A stretch of 64,000 nucleotides of DNA from Pseudodesulfovibrio senegalensis (GCF_008830225.1 NZ_WAIE01000001.1:992001-1056000), one strand, 5' to 3'. Numbered from the stretch's first letter, positions 1 to 8,870 are shown. Program-made: numbers and translations. The notes: a model not told the origin generated them from the sequence alone.

Positions 1-29
1 CCGCATGAAGATTTTTGGGGTTGCGATTG

Positions 30-365
30 CTATTTTTTGAGCAGGTCGGAGAGGTCCGGTGTGCCGGCGCCGCCTCCGAGGTCGCCCAATCCACCGGTGG
101 AGAGGGTGATGTTGCTGGAAGCCTCAAGGTATTTGGTTTGCAGGTCCTCGGGGCATTTTGCAAACTCGAAAATGGTGTGCTTCATGAGGATTTCTCCTCC
201 CATTTCCTGGTCGAACGGGTACCCGTAAGGCAGCAGCATTATCTGTACACCCTGCTGGGTGGGGACGGTCTGGATGATGGCCGGTTCTTCTATCCTGTCT
301 TCCTTGAATTTACCGATAACGGTTTCGCCGGTGACAAGTTTGACCAGCCTGATGTCGTAGCTCAT
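30..365 (-). CDS. Small Sm-like conserved protein
   Basis: A 111-residue protein. The start at 365 is chosen because an AAGGAG-type ribosome site lies just upstream. The first ~60 residues (MSYDIRLVKLVTGETVIGKF and following) look like a short beta-rich LSm/SH3-like barrel; residues 90-105 are a Gly-rich linker and the protein ends in SDLLKK. No signal peptide or membrane segment is visible. I recognise the general type from Desulfovibrio genomes but know no function. It stands alone; the gene to its right is separated by a two-way terminator. The Sm-like fold is inference from pattern only. Confidence 0.75.
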   Translation of the reverse strand: MSYDIRLVKLVTGETVIGKFKEDRIEEPAIIQTVPTQQGVQIMLLPYGYPFDQEMGGEILMKHTIFEFAKCPEDLQTKYLEASSNITLSTGGLGDLGGGAGTPDLSDLLKK

Positions 366-474
366 GATGACTCCTTGTTTTTCAGGTCGGCCTAATAAGT
401 AGGGATTGGCCGTTAGCCTGTCAAGCCGGGCTTTTTTGGAGACTTGGCGTTTTGCCGTCATCAGATTGAAAAAA

Positions 475-502
475 GGCCGGACAGGGTGCACCCTGTCCGG
501 CC
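475..502. terminator. Bidirectional intrinsic terminator
   Basis: A perfect 14-bp inverted repeat (GGCCGGACAGGGTG and its complement) is flanked by A6 on the left and T6 on the right, so it can end transcripts from either side. It closes the symporter operon, which reads leftwards. Confidence 0.85.
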
Positions 503-515
503 CGTTTTTTGAGTT

Positions 516-2090
516 TTAGGATTGTTCCGGCCCATGAAGTATGGCCATCACTTCCTTTGTGTCGTGCGGCAGGGCTGCTTCCCCCTTGGCCGCATATTCC
601 AGTTTCGAGGCGATGTAGATGGCGGCAAAAGCAATCAGCATGACGAATCCCCCAGGGTTCTTGAACTGGAGCATGGTCGGCAGGTACGCTTTGCCGAGGA
701 TCATGGCAAAGGACCCGATGATGCCCGTCAGCAGGCCGGCAATGGCACCGTTTTTGGTCATCTTGGGCCACCAGACCCCCATGACCAGCACCGGGAAGAA
801 TGTGGATGCTGCGATGGCAAACGCCAGTCCCACAAGCACGGCTATCTGCATGTTTTCGGCCAGGAAACCCAGTGGGATTCCGAGCAATCCGATGAAGATG
901 GATGCGGTGCGTGCAACCTTGACTCGCGTTGATTCCGGCATGTCCGGGTTGAGGACGTTGACCACAAGGTCGTGTCCGATGGCTCCGGCGCAGGCGATGA
1001 TCAGCCCGGCCACGGTGGAGAGTATCGCGGCAAACGCTCCAGCCACGACAATGCCCATCAGGATCTGGCCACCGAAGTATGAGCCGGCTACCGGGACGGC
1101 AAGGTTCTTGCCGTTGGCTGCCAGCCATGAACCCAGGTGCGGACTGAGGCCCATGGCCTTGCCTTGCAGGTACACGTAACGGATTACATGACCCACATAC
1201 GGGCTCAGTATGTAGAACATGCCGATCAGCAACAGTACGTAGATGACGGTTCTGCGCGCGGCTTTGCCGTCAGGAGCGGTGTAGAAACGAACGAGGATGT
1301 GGGGCAGTCCTGCCGTGCCGAACATGAGCGCCAGCAACAGGGAGAGCGTGTCTTTGAGGTTGGTCAGCCAGTACGCCGGGCTTGTGTACGCTGCGCCGTC
1401 GAACATTTTTCCTGTAGCAGGATCAATCTGCTTGAACTCACTGATGAATTGCACCACGTCGCCATAGGTGAAGCCTTTTATCACGAACGGAATGAACGCG
1501 AGCAGGAACATGGCCCCGAACAGGATCCAGAATTGCACAAGTTGGTTGACCGTGGTGCCTTTCATCCCACCCACAGTGACATAGACGGTAATGATGCATG
1601 AAATGACGATAATGGCCGTTCCGTATTCCATGTTCAGGAGCAATCCCATGACCTTGCCCGCACCAAGCATTTGCGGAGCCATGTAGAACAGGGAAACGAA
1701 CAGCACGCCGATCACACCGAGAACGCGTGCATTCTTCGAATGGAATCGCTCGGACACGAAATCAGGAACCGTGTAGCGTCCGAATTTGCGGAGCGGGCTG
1801 GCCAGAAACAGCAGCAGGGCGATGTAGCCTACGAAGAATCCCAGGGCGTAGATGATACCGTCGAAGCCGTACAGAAAGGCTACACCGGCAACACCGAGGA
1901 ATGATGCTGCGGAAAGGTAGTCCGATGAAATGGCCGAGGCATTGATGAAGGAGTTGACCTTGCGTCCGGCCAGATAATAGTCGGCCGAAGTTTTTTGCCT
2001 GCGGAACATCCACGTGGTGACCACGGTAAATGAGAGCATCAGTCCAATGAGGACCAGCGCGGTGGTGGGTATTTGATATCCGACTTCCAT
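516..2090 (-). CDS. Sodium:solute symporter (acetate permease-like)
   Basis: A 524-residue polytopic membrane protein of the sodium:solute symporter family, importing a small carboxylate such as acetate with Na+. It has about 13 hydrophobic segments and the family's early motif SADYYLAGRKV near residue 37, followed by SSDYLSAASFLG. The length fits ActP and the VC_2705 subfamily. It starts immediately after the stop codon of its small partner (TAA then ATG), so the two are translated together. The divergent DUF294 protein is a usual neighbour of this transporter type. The substrate is inferred. Confidence 0.88.
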   Translation of the reverse strand: MEVGYQIPTTALVLIGLMLSFTVVTTWMFRRQKTSADYYLAGRKVNSFINASAISSDYLSAASFLGVAGVAFLYGFDGIIYALGFFVGYIALLLFLASPLRKFGRYTVPDFVSERFHSKNARVLGVIGVLFVSLFYMAPQMLGAGKVMGLLLNMEYGTAIIVISCIITVYVTVGGMKGTTVNQLVQFWILFGAMFLLAFIPFVIKGFTYGDVVQFISEFKQIDPATGKMFDGAAYTSPAYWLTNLKDTLSLLLALMFGTAGLPHILVRFYTAPDGKAARRTVIYVLLLIGMFYILSPYVGHVIRYVYLQGKAMGLSPHLGSWLAANGKNLAVPVAGSYFGGQILMGIVVAGAFAAILSTVAGLIIACAGAIGHDLVVNVLNPDMPESTRVKVARTASIFIGLLGIPLGFLAENMQIAVLVGLAFAIAASTFFPVLVMGVWWPKMTKNGAIAGLLTGIIGSFAMILGKAYLPTMLQFKNPGGFVMLIAFAAIYIASKLEYAAKGEAALPHDTKEVMAILHGPEQS

Positions 2091-2354
2091 TTAGTCCCCC
2101 TTTTCCTTGCTGATTTCATCCTCGAGAGCGTTCGCCTTGCCTACGTACCAGATGAACAGAACCCATGTGAGCGGATAGACCGCCAACGCTACGAGCCAGT
2201 AGTGGAGAGGAAGTCCCATGTAGATGGTTGTGACCATGGTCTGCGGCGCAAGGTATACCAGCAGAAAAATGCCTATGATGAGTGCAAAGTAGGGAATACC
2301 TACCTTCAGGGCCATGGCCAGTTGACGTTTGCGAATTGTTTCGATGTGATCCAT
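2091..2354 (-). CDS. Small subunit of the symporter (DUF485/DUF4212 type)
   Basis: An 87-residue protein with two membrane segments (about residues 18-38 and 49-72) and the pattern GLPLHYWLV...TWVLFIWYVGKAN, typical of the small proteins encoded just before SSS symporters. It is the first gene of a two-gene operon and abuts the symporter start with no gap. It probably supports folding or activity of the large subunit. I cannot separate DUF485 from DUF4212 by eye. Confidence 0.82.
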   Translation of the reverse strand: MDHIETIRKRQLAMALKVGIPYFALIIGIFLLVYLAPQTMVTTIYMGLPLHYWLVALAVYPLTWVLFIWYVGKANALEDEISKEKGD

Positions 2355-2384
2355 TGTGTTACCCCCTGTGGCTTTTCTGGTTTG

Positions 2385-2409
2385 CCTACGGGTATGTTTT
2401 TACCGTAGG
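2385..2409. promoter_or_regulatory. Inverted repeat in a divergent promoter region
   Basis: CCTACGG (2385-2391) and CCGTAGG (2403-2409) flank an 11-nt AT-rich centre, in the gap between the symporter operon (left) and the DUF294 gene (right). It is followed by an A-tract rather than a T-tract in the + direction, so an operator is more likely than a terminator. No binding protein can be named. Confidence 0.35.
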
Positions 2410-2500
2410 AAAAAAAGGGAAGCTTTCAATTTCAGGTAAACGGTCAAAGCCGTACGGTCGTGGCATTTTCGTGGTTGCCGCCCCCCGTGGGCGGGCGAAA

Positions 2501-3625
2501 ATGGACGGTCAACGGTTGCATGCCGTGCGCAGGGAGCATGATTTGAGGCAGGAAATGCGGTGTGAACGCAGTGCGGACAGCTTGTTGCCCATGCCTGTCG
2601 GCTTTGGGGATGAGCTGGAAACCATGGTTCGACAGGGAAGTCTTGCGGGCGTGAAGAGTACCCGTCTTGATCTGGTCGAGGATTGGGTGGAGCAAAACAA
2701 TTCTGCGGAATTGGTTTGCAGAAGTCTGAGCGCATTCAATCGACTGGTCATCCGCGCGGTGCTGCATGCCTATGCCGTTGAATACCCATGGCTTGAACGC
2801 ACGACGTTTCTGGAGTTCGGTTCGGGGGGGCGTGATGAGCAGGTGCCCGGATCGGATCAGGACAATGGGCTTTTGTTTTGTGACGGGGCGCAGGAGGGTA
2901 CGCCCCTTGACGAAGGCGAGATTGATGATGCGACTCATGACATTGTTGTGGCGCTTGACGGGGCCGGGATCCCCCTGTGTACAGGTAATGTCATGGTCAG
3001 CAACCCCCAGTGGCGTGGTGATTATGAGGTCTGGCGCAATCGACTGGGCGGGTGGTTGTCCAATCCCCATGAAAAAGGACCGTGGCAGTCTGGGGTGATT
3101 CTTGATTTTCAGCCCGTCTACGGTCCGAGCGACCCTGCGGTAAAGTTGCGTGAATGGATGTGGGAATATGTACGGACTCGACCGATGGCCCTGCGCATGA
3201 TGGTGGATGAGTTAACGGACTATGCCATGCCATTGAGTTTCTTCGGTTCGTTTGTGACCGAGCGTTCCGGGCCGTGGGCCGGACATATGGACATCAAGGG
3301 GGCTGTGCTGGCGCACATGACAAATTGTGCCCGTATTTTGTGCCTCAAGCACGACATCGGCTGTGTGAACACCTGTGACCGGCTTCGAACGCTTCGATCG
3401 GCTGGGCATGTGGACCGGCATCATGGAGATGCGTTGCTGGACGGATGGGAATGGCTGCAATCCATGCGTCTGCATATCGGGATTTCCCGTCTCAGGAACA
3501 ATCAGGCACCGCACAACCGGGTGCTTCCGTCAGACTTGTCTTCGCAGCAGAAACAGAACTTCAAAGCGGCTATTCATGCGGTGGAAAAACTGGTTCGGCT
3601 GGTGCAGGCCGGGGCCGGGCTGTGA
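2501..3625 (+). CDS. DUF294 putative nucleotidyltransferase-type regulator
   Basis: A 374-residue protein from the ATG at 2501 (an in-frame reading extends upstream but lacks plausible sequence). Near residues 104-125 it has the nucleotidyltransferase-like motif EFGSGGRDEQVPGSDQDN: the Gly-Ser and paired Asp pattern of DUF294 proteins related to GlnD/DrrA-like enzymes. The rest is helical (DUF294 C-terminal region). The usual N-terminal cNMP/CBS sensor domains are absent, so this is a short version. It is divergent from a symporter operon, a context in which such proteins commonly occur and may sense or modify in response to the transported acid. The function is inferred. Confidence 0.75.
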   Translation: MDGQRLHAVRREHDLRQEMRCERSADSLLPMPVGFGDELETMVRQGSLAGVKSTRLDLVEDWVEQNNSAELVCRSLSAFNRLVIRAVLHAYAVEYPWLERTTFLEFGSGGRDEQVPGSDQDNGLLFCDGAQEGTPLDEGEIDDATHDIVVALDGAGIPLCTGNVMVSNPQWRGDYEVWRNRLGGWLSNPHEKGPWQSGVILDFQPVYGPSDPAVKLREWMWEYVRTRPMALRMMVDELTDYAMPLSFFGSFVTERSGPWAGHMDIKGAVLAHMTNCARILCLKHDIGCVNTCDRLRTLRSAGHVDRHHGDALLDGWEWLQSMRLHIGISRLRNNQAPHNRVLPSDLSSQQKQNFKAAIHAVEKLVRLVQAGAGL

Positions 3626-3728
3626 TTGGTCGGCTTTTATTTTGCATTGAGATGGCGTGGACCCTGCGTTTGGGCTCCTCCGTGACAGCTTGTTTTCGTG
3701 TGTGCTGTGATATAAGGACTTTTTCACA

Positions 3729-5267
3729 ATGAATGTGTTGATCATAAATTTGACACGCTTTGGCGACCTGATCCAGACGCAACCGGTCATTAGCGGTTTT
3801 GCCCGAGCAGGGAACCGGGTCGGGCTTGCCTGTGTGGACAATTTTGCTTCGGCAACATCCCTGTTGCGTGATCTGGACACGGTCTTCCCTTTTCCGGGTG
3901 CGCGTCTTCTTTCCCTGTTGGACAAGAACTGGCGGGAAAGTCTTGGTGCGATCTGCGACTACCGGGACATGATCCTGTCGTCTTTTACTCCTGACGTTGT
4001 GGTCAACCTCACACCTTCTGTTCCGGCGCGCCTTTTGTCGCGTTCTCTGGAAGCGTCCCGGGTGTGCGGGTTCAGTCTGGACGAGCATGGTTTCAACGCG
4101 GATACCAGTCCCTGGGCTGCATTTCTTCAGGTAGCGGGCAACAATCGCGGTTCCAGCCCCTTCAATATATGTGATCTTTTTTTGCGCGCGGCCGATTTGA
4201 ACGGTGATCCTGAAGGATTGCGTCTTGCCGATCCCGGGGCAGAGCATGTGCGCACGGCAAAAAAACTGCTGCATCTCCCGGAGATTGAGCATGCCGGGTT
4301 TGTGGCCTTGCAGCCCGGTGCAAGCGAAGAGCGGCGGCGATGGCCGGTTGGTCGCTTTGCGGCCGTGGCCGACGAGTTGTGGCAACAGCGGCGACTGGTT
4401 TCTGTTGTTCTCGGCACGCAGGGTGAGGCTGCTTTGGGCAAGCGCATTGAAGAAAGTGCCGATTGCCCTGTCATGAATCTTCAGGGCCGGACGTCTTTGC
4501 CGGAATTGGCCGCGGTTTTGCGTCAGTGCTGCCTGCTGATAACAAATGACACCGGAACCATGCACCTTGCTGCCGGTATGGGAACGCCCGTTGTTTCCGT
4601 TTTTCTTGCCACGGCACAGCCGTGGGATACCGGTCCGTATCGCGAGCAATGCCTGTGTCTGGAGCCGGATTTGGATTGTCATCCCTGCGCATTCGGTGCG
4701 GCTTGCGCCAAAGATAACGCCTGTCGTGAGGCCGTGCCGGTGGAGGCCGTGAGCGCGGCTGTTCGGCGTGTGCTGGATGGTGAGGGGGAGGTTGTGAGCG
4801 GAGCTCGTGCGTGGGTTTCGCAATTTGATGAACAGGGCTTTCTGACGCAAAATTCGGTTTCGGGTCATGGTTCGGACGACAGGACCCGTTGGATCGAATT
4901 GCAACGGGTTTTTTACCGTCGTTTTCTTGACGGTGATTCGCTGGAAGGGCTTTCCCGGTTCGGAGACGAGATGAGTCCGCAGTTTGTCGAAGCCCTGCAG
5001 TCAACGCTTTCCTCGGCACGGGATTATCTGTTTCTCATGCAGCAGCAGGGTGCCCTTTTGGCCCGCAATCCTCGGGATACCCTGAAGAAGAAATTTATGG
5101 CCTCATGGCAGCAACTTCAGAATATCCTTACGGAAAATCCAAGTCTCGAGGTGCTTTCCTCCTTGTGGCTGTTCGAGTCCCAACAACAGGGTCACGACTT
5201 TTCCGCACTCAGAAAGGTCATTGACCGTTATGCGGCACTTGTTGCCGCAATTCACGACCTCCTATAG
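3729..5267 (+). CDS. Glycosyltransferase family 9 (heptosyltransferase-like)
   Basis: A 512-residue protein. The N-terminal 340 residues are a GT9 (ADP-heptose:LPS heptosyltransferase) domain: the start MNVLIINLTRFGDLIQTQPV is typical, the acceptor/donor motif ALQPGASEERRRWPVGRF lies near residue 195 and the nucleotide-sugar motif NDTGTMHLAAGMGTP near residue 275. A Cys-rich stretch follows (CLCLEPDLDCHPC...C). The last ~165 residues are an extra helical domain not found in ordinary heptosyltransferases. It probably adds a sugar to LPS or another surface glycan in the cytoplasm; the exact sugar cannot be told. Confidence 0.85.
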   Translation: MNVLIINLTRFGDLIQTQPVISGFARAGNRVGLACVDNFASATSLLRDLDTVFPFPGARLLSLLDKNWRESLGAICDYRDMILSSFTPDVVVNLTPSVPARLLSRSLEASRVCGFSLDEHGFNADTSPWAAFLQVAGNNRGSSPFNICDLFLRAADLNGDPEGLRLADPGAEHVRTAKKLLHLPEIEHAGFVALQPGASEERRRWPVGRFAAVADELWQQRRLVSVVLGTQGEAALGKRIEESADCPVMNLQGRTSLPELAAVLRQCCLLITNDTGTMHLAAGMGTPVVSVFLATAQPWDTGPYREQCLCLEPDLDCHPCAFGAACAKDNACREAVPVEAVSAAVRRVLDGEGEVVSGARAWVSQFDEQGFLTQNSVSGHGSDDRTRWIELQRVFYRRFLDGDSLEGLSRFGDEMSPQFVEALQSTLSSARDYLFLMQQQGALLARNPRDTLKKKFMASWQQLQNILTENPSLEVLSSLWLFESQQQGHDFSALRKVIDRYAALVAAIHDLL

Positions 5268-5283
5268 CGTGGCATGTTTTTTG

Positions 5284-5318
5284 AATTCCTTTTCGGAGAA
5301 GCTCAAAAAGGAATTTTT
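5284..5318 (+). terminator. Intrinsic terminator after the glycosyltransferase gene
   Basis: AATTCCTTTT (5284-5293) pairs with AAAAGGAATT (5306-5315) and runs into a short T-tract, about 15 nt after the glycosyltransferase stop codon. Confidence 0.65.
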
Positions 5319-5344
5319 AGCCCCATATTCAGGAGGAAGAAACC

Positions 5345-5944
5345 ATGATAGTTATCGACGGCCAAAAGTGCGATCTGGAATTCGCGCAGTTTGAAAATCT
5401 CGACGAAATTTTCAGTACTGTTGCTGAAAAGGGATATCTGAATGATCGGGTGGTCACGGACGTGTTTGTGAATGACGAACCGTTCAGCGAGGTTTACCCG
5501 CATCAGTCCGAGGATATCACCGTTGGTGATGTTCGCAGCGTGGAAATCAAGACCATGGCCACGGCCGACATGGCCATCGAAATTACCCGCGAGCTCTACA
5601 AGGTCGTAACCCTCATGGGTGAAGGCGGACGCACTGTTGCCGACCTGTTCCGTCAGGCGGACGATGCTGAAGCTCTGGAAACGTATCAGGACCTTCTGGA
5701 CGTTACCCGCAACTTCCTGGGCATGATCGGCGTGCTGCGCAATGAATACACCCTCAAGGACCATGAAGAATACGAGGCCATCGGCGAAGGCATGTCTTCT
5801 CTGTTTACGGAAATGACGGAAGTTCTGGAAAATGAAGACTGGATTCTTTTGGCCGACCTGCTTGAGTATGAATTTTTGCCCCTGGTGGACAAATGGAAAA
5901 AAGTGATTGCCCAGCTTCGCGAAGACATACGACAGGTTCGGTAG
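5345..5944 (+). CDS. Conserved acidic protein of unknown function
   Basis: A 199-residue soluble acidic protein with a strong AGGAGG ribosome site at 5331. An N-terminal beta-rich part (MIVIDGQKCDLEFAQFENLD...) is followed from about residue 80 by helical sequence. I recognise this as a gene type seen in Desulfovibrio but know no function. A second small gene follows after 2 nt, so the pair is an operon, ended by the terminator at 6334. A flagellar-accessory role would fit the helical partner but is a guess. Confidence 0.7.
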   Translation: MIVIDGQKCDLEFAQFENLDEIFSTVAEKGYLNDRVVTDVFVNDEPFSEVYPHQSEDITVGDVRSVEIKTMATADMAIEITRELYKVVTLMGEGGRTVADLFRQADDAEALETYQDLLDVTRNFLGMIGVLRNEYTLKDHEEYEAIGEGMSSLFTEMTEVLENEDWILLADLLEYEFLPLVDKWKKVIAQLREDIRQVR

Positions 5945-5946
5945 AC

Positions 5947-6306
5947 GTGGACGCCCGTCGAAAAACACTCAACGAGGTCCTTGAAATGGGGCGGCGTGAG
6001 TTGAAACATCTTTTGGCCGGTGACGTCATGGAAGCCGAGGAGCTTGCACGTGAACGCTGTGACAAGGCGCAACAAGTTCTTTCCGGTTTGGATAAGGAAT
6101 CCGTTCAGGCCCTGGAGGGAGAACTGCGCGCTTTTGACAGTCTCCAGCGAGACCTGACGGCAGAAGCATCGCTGTTGAAGGATCGGGTCCGGGATGAGTT
6201 GACCAATTTACGCAAGCAATCGAAGCGACTTGCCGGTTATAAGGTCGGTGCCGGATTCACGAAGTCCGGTTTCAACCGTTCCCGGTTTGTCAGCAGGACC
6301 GGTTAG
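5947..6306 (+). CDS. Small coiled-coil protein, possibly chaperone-like
   Basis: A 119-residue protein from the GTG at 5947, chosen because it directly follows the preceding stop codon; the longer reading would overlap that gene. Residues 1-95 are almost entirely amphipathic helix (TLNEVLEMGRRELKHLLAGD and on) in the style of FlgN/FliT-type export chaperones, then a basic Phe/Ser-rich tail. It is coupled to the preceding gene of unknown function. The chaperone reading is inference from helical pattern and size only. Confidence 0.65.
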   Translation: MDARRKTLNEVLEMGRRELKHLLAGDVMEAEELARERCDKAQQVLSGLDKESVQALEGELRAFDSLQRDLTAEASLLKDRVRDELTNLRKQSKRLAGYKVGAGFTKSGFNRSRFVSRTG

Positions 6307-6333
6307 GTTTCTTCCTTCTTTTGTTGAGACGAG

Positions 6334-6364
6334 AAAAAGGCCGGACATTGTGTCCGGCCTTTTT
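6334..6364. terminator. Bidirectional terminator between convergent genes
   Basis: AAAAAGGCCGGACA (6334-6347) and its complement (6351-6364) form a 14-bp stem with a 3-nt loop; A-tract and T-tract lie inside the stem ends. It serves the rightward pair and the leftward PilZ gene, whose stop codon overlaps its edge. Confidence 0.85.
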
Positions 6365-7281
6365 CATTGCCATTGTATACCGGCTTGATTGTCGTCGTAT
6401 ATACCTGCCCGGCCGAATGAAATGCCAATACGGGTATAACCGTCCCCGTCCGATTCCATGTTTCGTATCATTCCTTCATACCAATAGGGTTTGAAGACTT
6501 TTTCTCGAAAATTGAACATGAAGATATTGATGACCGCGCGCGCGTCGGTGATGCATGTGGCGGGGAGCATACTGTTGGATATGCGCAGGGCGATGCCGCC
6601 CTTGGATATGTTCAGGACGCTGTTGGTGTCGTGCCCGGAGGCATCCTGCGCGTATGAGTTGATGCCGATGTCCGGTACAGCGTCTGCGTAGGGGATATCG
6701 CTTGTGTCTGCGTCGGCAAGCCAGAGCTTGATGCGGATGAACTGTTGGTCCACTACGCGTTTTCGTCCATGCTCCCTACGTTTGATGAACTGGAAGCGGA
6801 TAGGTGCTGAGAGAACGACTTGCGGTGATGCGGTATCCTTGTCCACTGGTTCCGCCAGCAGGCACGGGAATCCGTTGACTCGTTTTCCGGCTGCCTTAAC
6901 CGGGGCGTGCAGGCATTGGATTGTGTCTCCCTTCTGTGCCGTCACGTTGCCCAGCCGTTCGATGACTTCACAGCGAAGTCTTTTTTTGTTTACACGGGTC
7001 AGTACGCAGCGAAACGCGGGGGAGCCGTCGGGATTATACAGCTCCAAGGTGGTTCCCGTCTTGAGCAGGTGGCTGGGGATGAGTGATGTCTTCACGAGTT
7101 CTGCAGTCTTTTCATGGCGCAGCACACGCAGGGCAAGCAACAGCAGAAGCACGGCCATGAGCACCAGCAGGGCTGCGAGCACGACTCTTGCCACAAGGAC
7201 GTCCTCAATGCCGAGAATTTGCTTCAAGGCTTCGAGGACAAGGGATTGTATTTGTTCGGGCAACGTTTCAAGAGTGTTCAT
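6364..7281 (-). CDS. Membrane-anchored PilZ-domain (c-di-GMP) protein
   Basis: A 305-residue protein with one hydrophobic segment at about residues 33-52 and a cytoplasmic C-terminal part. A PilZ-like domain is marked by the basic motif REHGRKR near residue 170 and NISKGGIALR near residue 225 (the RxxxR and [D/N]xSxxG pattern that binds c-di-GMP). Residues 60-160 look like a YcgR-N-type flagellar-brake domain. The start codon overlaps the stop of the upstream MltC-like gene (ATGA), so wall-hydrolase and c-di-GMP sensor are co-translated. A link to motility or envelope remodelling is inferred. Confidence 0.8.
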   Translation of the reverse strand: MNTLETLPEQIQSLVLEALKQILGIEDVLVARVVLAALLVLMAVLLLLLALRVLRHEKTAELVKTSLIPSHLLKTGTTLELYNPDGSPAFRCVLTRVNKKRLRCEVIERLGNVTAQKGDTIQCLHAPVKAAGKRVNGFPCLLAEPVDKDTASPQVVLSAPIRFQFIKRREHGRKRVVDQQFIRIKLWLADADTSDIPYADAVPDIGINSYAQDASGHDTNSVLNISKGGIALRISNSMLPATCITDARAVINIFMFNFREKVFKPYWYEGMIRNMESDGDGYTRIGISFGRAGIYDDNQAGIQWQ

Positions 7282-8513
7282 GGCGTATTGTTCACGAATT
7301 GTTTTTTGGCGTTCAGCACCTTGGCCAGATAGCGCCGTGTTTCGTCATGGGGAAGGTTTTGCCGAAGCCGTTCATAGACGCGCATCGGTCCCAGGGCATT
7401 TATGGTCCGGGCGGCCTTTTCCCTATCGCGATTGAAGGTTCGCAGCACTGCTCCGGGGCCGCCGTTGTATCCTGCAATGACACAATATTCACGTGAGACC
7501 GGATCGGTTATTCCGGAAAGGAGCCGATATTGGAGCATGTGCAGGTAGCCGGTACCGTATGTTATGTTGGTTGCCGGGTCCAGCAGGCTGTTCGAGGAAG
7601 GTCTGCCTTTTTTGCCGTGCAGCATGGAGTACACGTCGCTTCCTGCGGTTTTCGGGACAACCTGCATCAGGCCTATGGCCATGGCGTGACTGACGGCAAA
7701 CGGATTGAAATCGGACTCGACTTTCATGATGGCGTATATGAGATTGCTGCTGACCTGAAAGCGACGGGATGACGTATCCACGAGGTTCCTGTATTTGGCG
7801 GCTCGCACATGAAGGTGGTCCCGTACCATGGGAATGGTGACATAGTGGATGGTTGTCCCCTTTTTCCCTGCGCGTTTGGCGAGTTTTGTCTTGACCAGAG
7901 CCTCGGAAAAACGTGAAGCGCGCCACTCCCATCGAACCGGTTTTGAATCGTAGTCCACCACTTCTCCCAGGAGAAACGGAGTTTCGCCAAGCGTGACAGG
8001 TGCGGATGAATAGAGGTCCACCGCTCGAGGGTCATTGGGGGTGAGCAGGGTTATGACAATGGCTTCACGCAAGCTTTCCAGCGGTCTTGTCGTGTCCACG
8101 GTTTCCACGGTCACGACACCTTTATCAAAATCGACCATGGCCCGGGATTGATAGTTCTGTGTGTATTTGACATATCGCTTGGGCGCAGGCAGCACGACTT
8201 CGTCTTCGCCCCAGTTGCCGCCAATGGCCTGGATGAATTTTTCGAGTATTTTTTTGAATGACTTCAGGTCATTGCCAAGGGCTTGGGGGTTGACCGCATA
8301 GTGGGCGGCCTTGCTTGCAGCAGCGCTTTGTGCAGCCGCACCGATGTCTCGGGACGCTGCGATCCGCGCAATACGGACCGCATCGTATCGTGTGCAACCC
8401 GTTAGAAAGAACATGGCTGCGATTGCAGCAAGCATCAGGGCTTGGTAGTGTCGCTTTGTTGCGCTTGGTGTTTTTGCCGACGTGTGAATTATTCTTTTGC
8501 GTATTTGTGTCAT
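7278..8513 (-). CDS. mltC: MltC-like lytic murein transglycosylase (lipoprotein)
   Basis: A 411-residue protein from the ATG at 8513. A hydrophobic N-terminus ends in the lipobox FLTGC (about residues 40-44), so it should be an outer- or inner-membrane lipoprotein facing the periplasm. An MltC-type N domain (DUF3393) covers the middle. The C-terminal SLT/lysozyme-like domain has the catalytic Glu in AIMKVESDFNPFAVS and the conserved GLMQVVPKTAG and AGYNGG motifs. It cleaves peptidoglycan to 1,6-anhydro-muropeptides. It overlaps the PilZ gene downstream by 4 nt and is divergent from the Hpt gene, with start codons only 15 nt apart. Confidence 0.88.
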   Translation of the reverse strand: MTQIRKRIIHTSAKTPSATKRHYQALMLAAIAAMFFLTGCTRYDAVRIARIAASRDIGAAAQSAAASKAAHYAVNPQALGNDLKSFKKILEKFIQAIGGNWGEDEVVLPAPKRYVKYTQNYQSRAMVDFDKGVVTVETVDTTRPLESLREAIVITLLTPNDPRAVDLYSSAPVTLGETPFLLGEVVDYDSKPVRWEWRASRFSEALVKTKLAKRAGKKGTTIHYVTIPMVRDHLHVRAAKYRNLVDTSSRRFQVSSNLIYAIMKVESDFNPFAVSHAMAIGLMQVVPKTAGSDVYSMLHGKKGRPSSNSLLDPATNITYGTGYLHMLQYRLLSGITDPVSREYCVIAGYNGGPGAVLRTFNRDREKAARTINALGPMRVYERLRQNLPHDETRRYLAKVLNAKKQFVNNTP

Positions 8514-8528
8514 GGAGTTCGAAAGGCG

Positions 8529-8837
8529 ATGAAAATGGATAAAATTATTGAAATCATTGATGGTGATCTGGCTCCCATTATTCCACGGTTCATGGACAAC
8601 AGCAAACGGGAACTTGAGGCCATGCTGCAGGCGCTGGAAGCCGGAGAGTATGAGACCTTGAGCCGTTTGGGGCACAACACGAAGGGAGCCGGTTTCGGGT
8701 ATGGCTTCATGGGAATGGGCGAGATCGGACGTACTATCGAACAGTCCGCCAAAGAGAATGATGAGCAGGCGTGCCGGACTGCGGCAGATGAATTGCGGCA
8801 TTATCTGGAATGCGTGGAAGTGCAATACCAAAAATGA
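8529..8837 (+). CDS. Stand-alone histidine phosphotransfer (Hpt) protein
   Basis: A 102-residue helical protein. The phosphorelay motif LSRLGHNTKGAG places the phospho-acceptor His at residue 49 with the expected HxxKG. It should carry phosphate between a hybrid kinase receiver and another receiver in the cytoplasm. No kinase is adjacent; the hybrid kinase at 18.2 kb lacks its own Hpt domain and could be a partner, but that is inference. Its stop codon lies inside a long hairpin. Confidence 0.85.
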   Translation: MKMDKIIEIIDGDLAPIIPRFMDNSKRELEAMLQALEAGEYETLSRLGHNTKGAGFGYGFMGMGEIGRTIEQSAKENDEQACRTAADELRHYLECVEVQYQK

Positions 8838-8870
8838 ACGTCTGCCTTTGCATGACGTTCATTTTTGGTA
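8826..8870. terminator. Long perfect hairpin overlapping the Hpt stop codon
   Basis: Two perfect 17-nt arms (8826-8842 and 8854-8870) flank an 11-nt loop; both contain an internal A5/T5 run. The TGA stop of the Hpt gene is in the left arm. It is probably the terminator for this gene. Confidence 0.7.

Noticed and set aside
3570-4904. Long open frame (444 codons) antisense to the glycosyltransferase gene
   Set aside because: No protein-family pattern, no ribosome site, and the plus strand carries an unmistakable GT9 protein; it is a shadow of codon bias.
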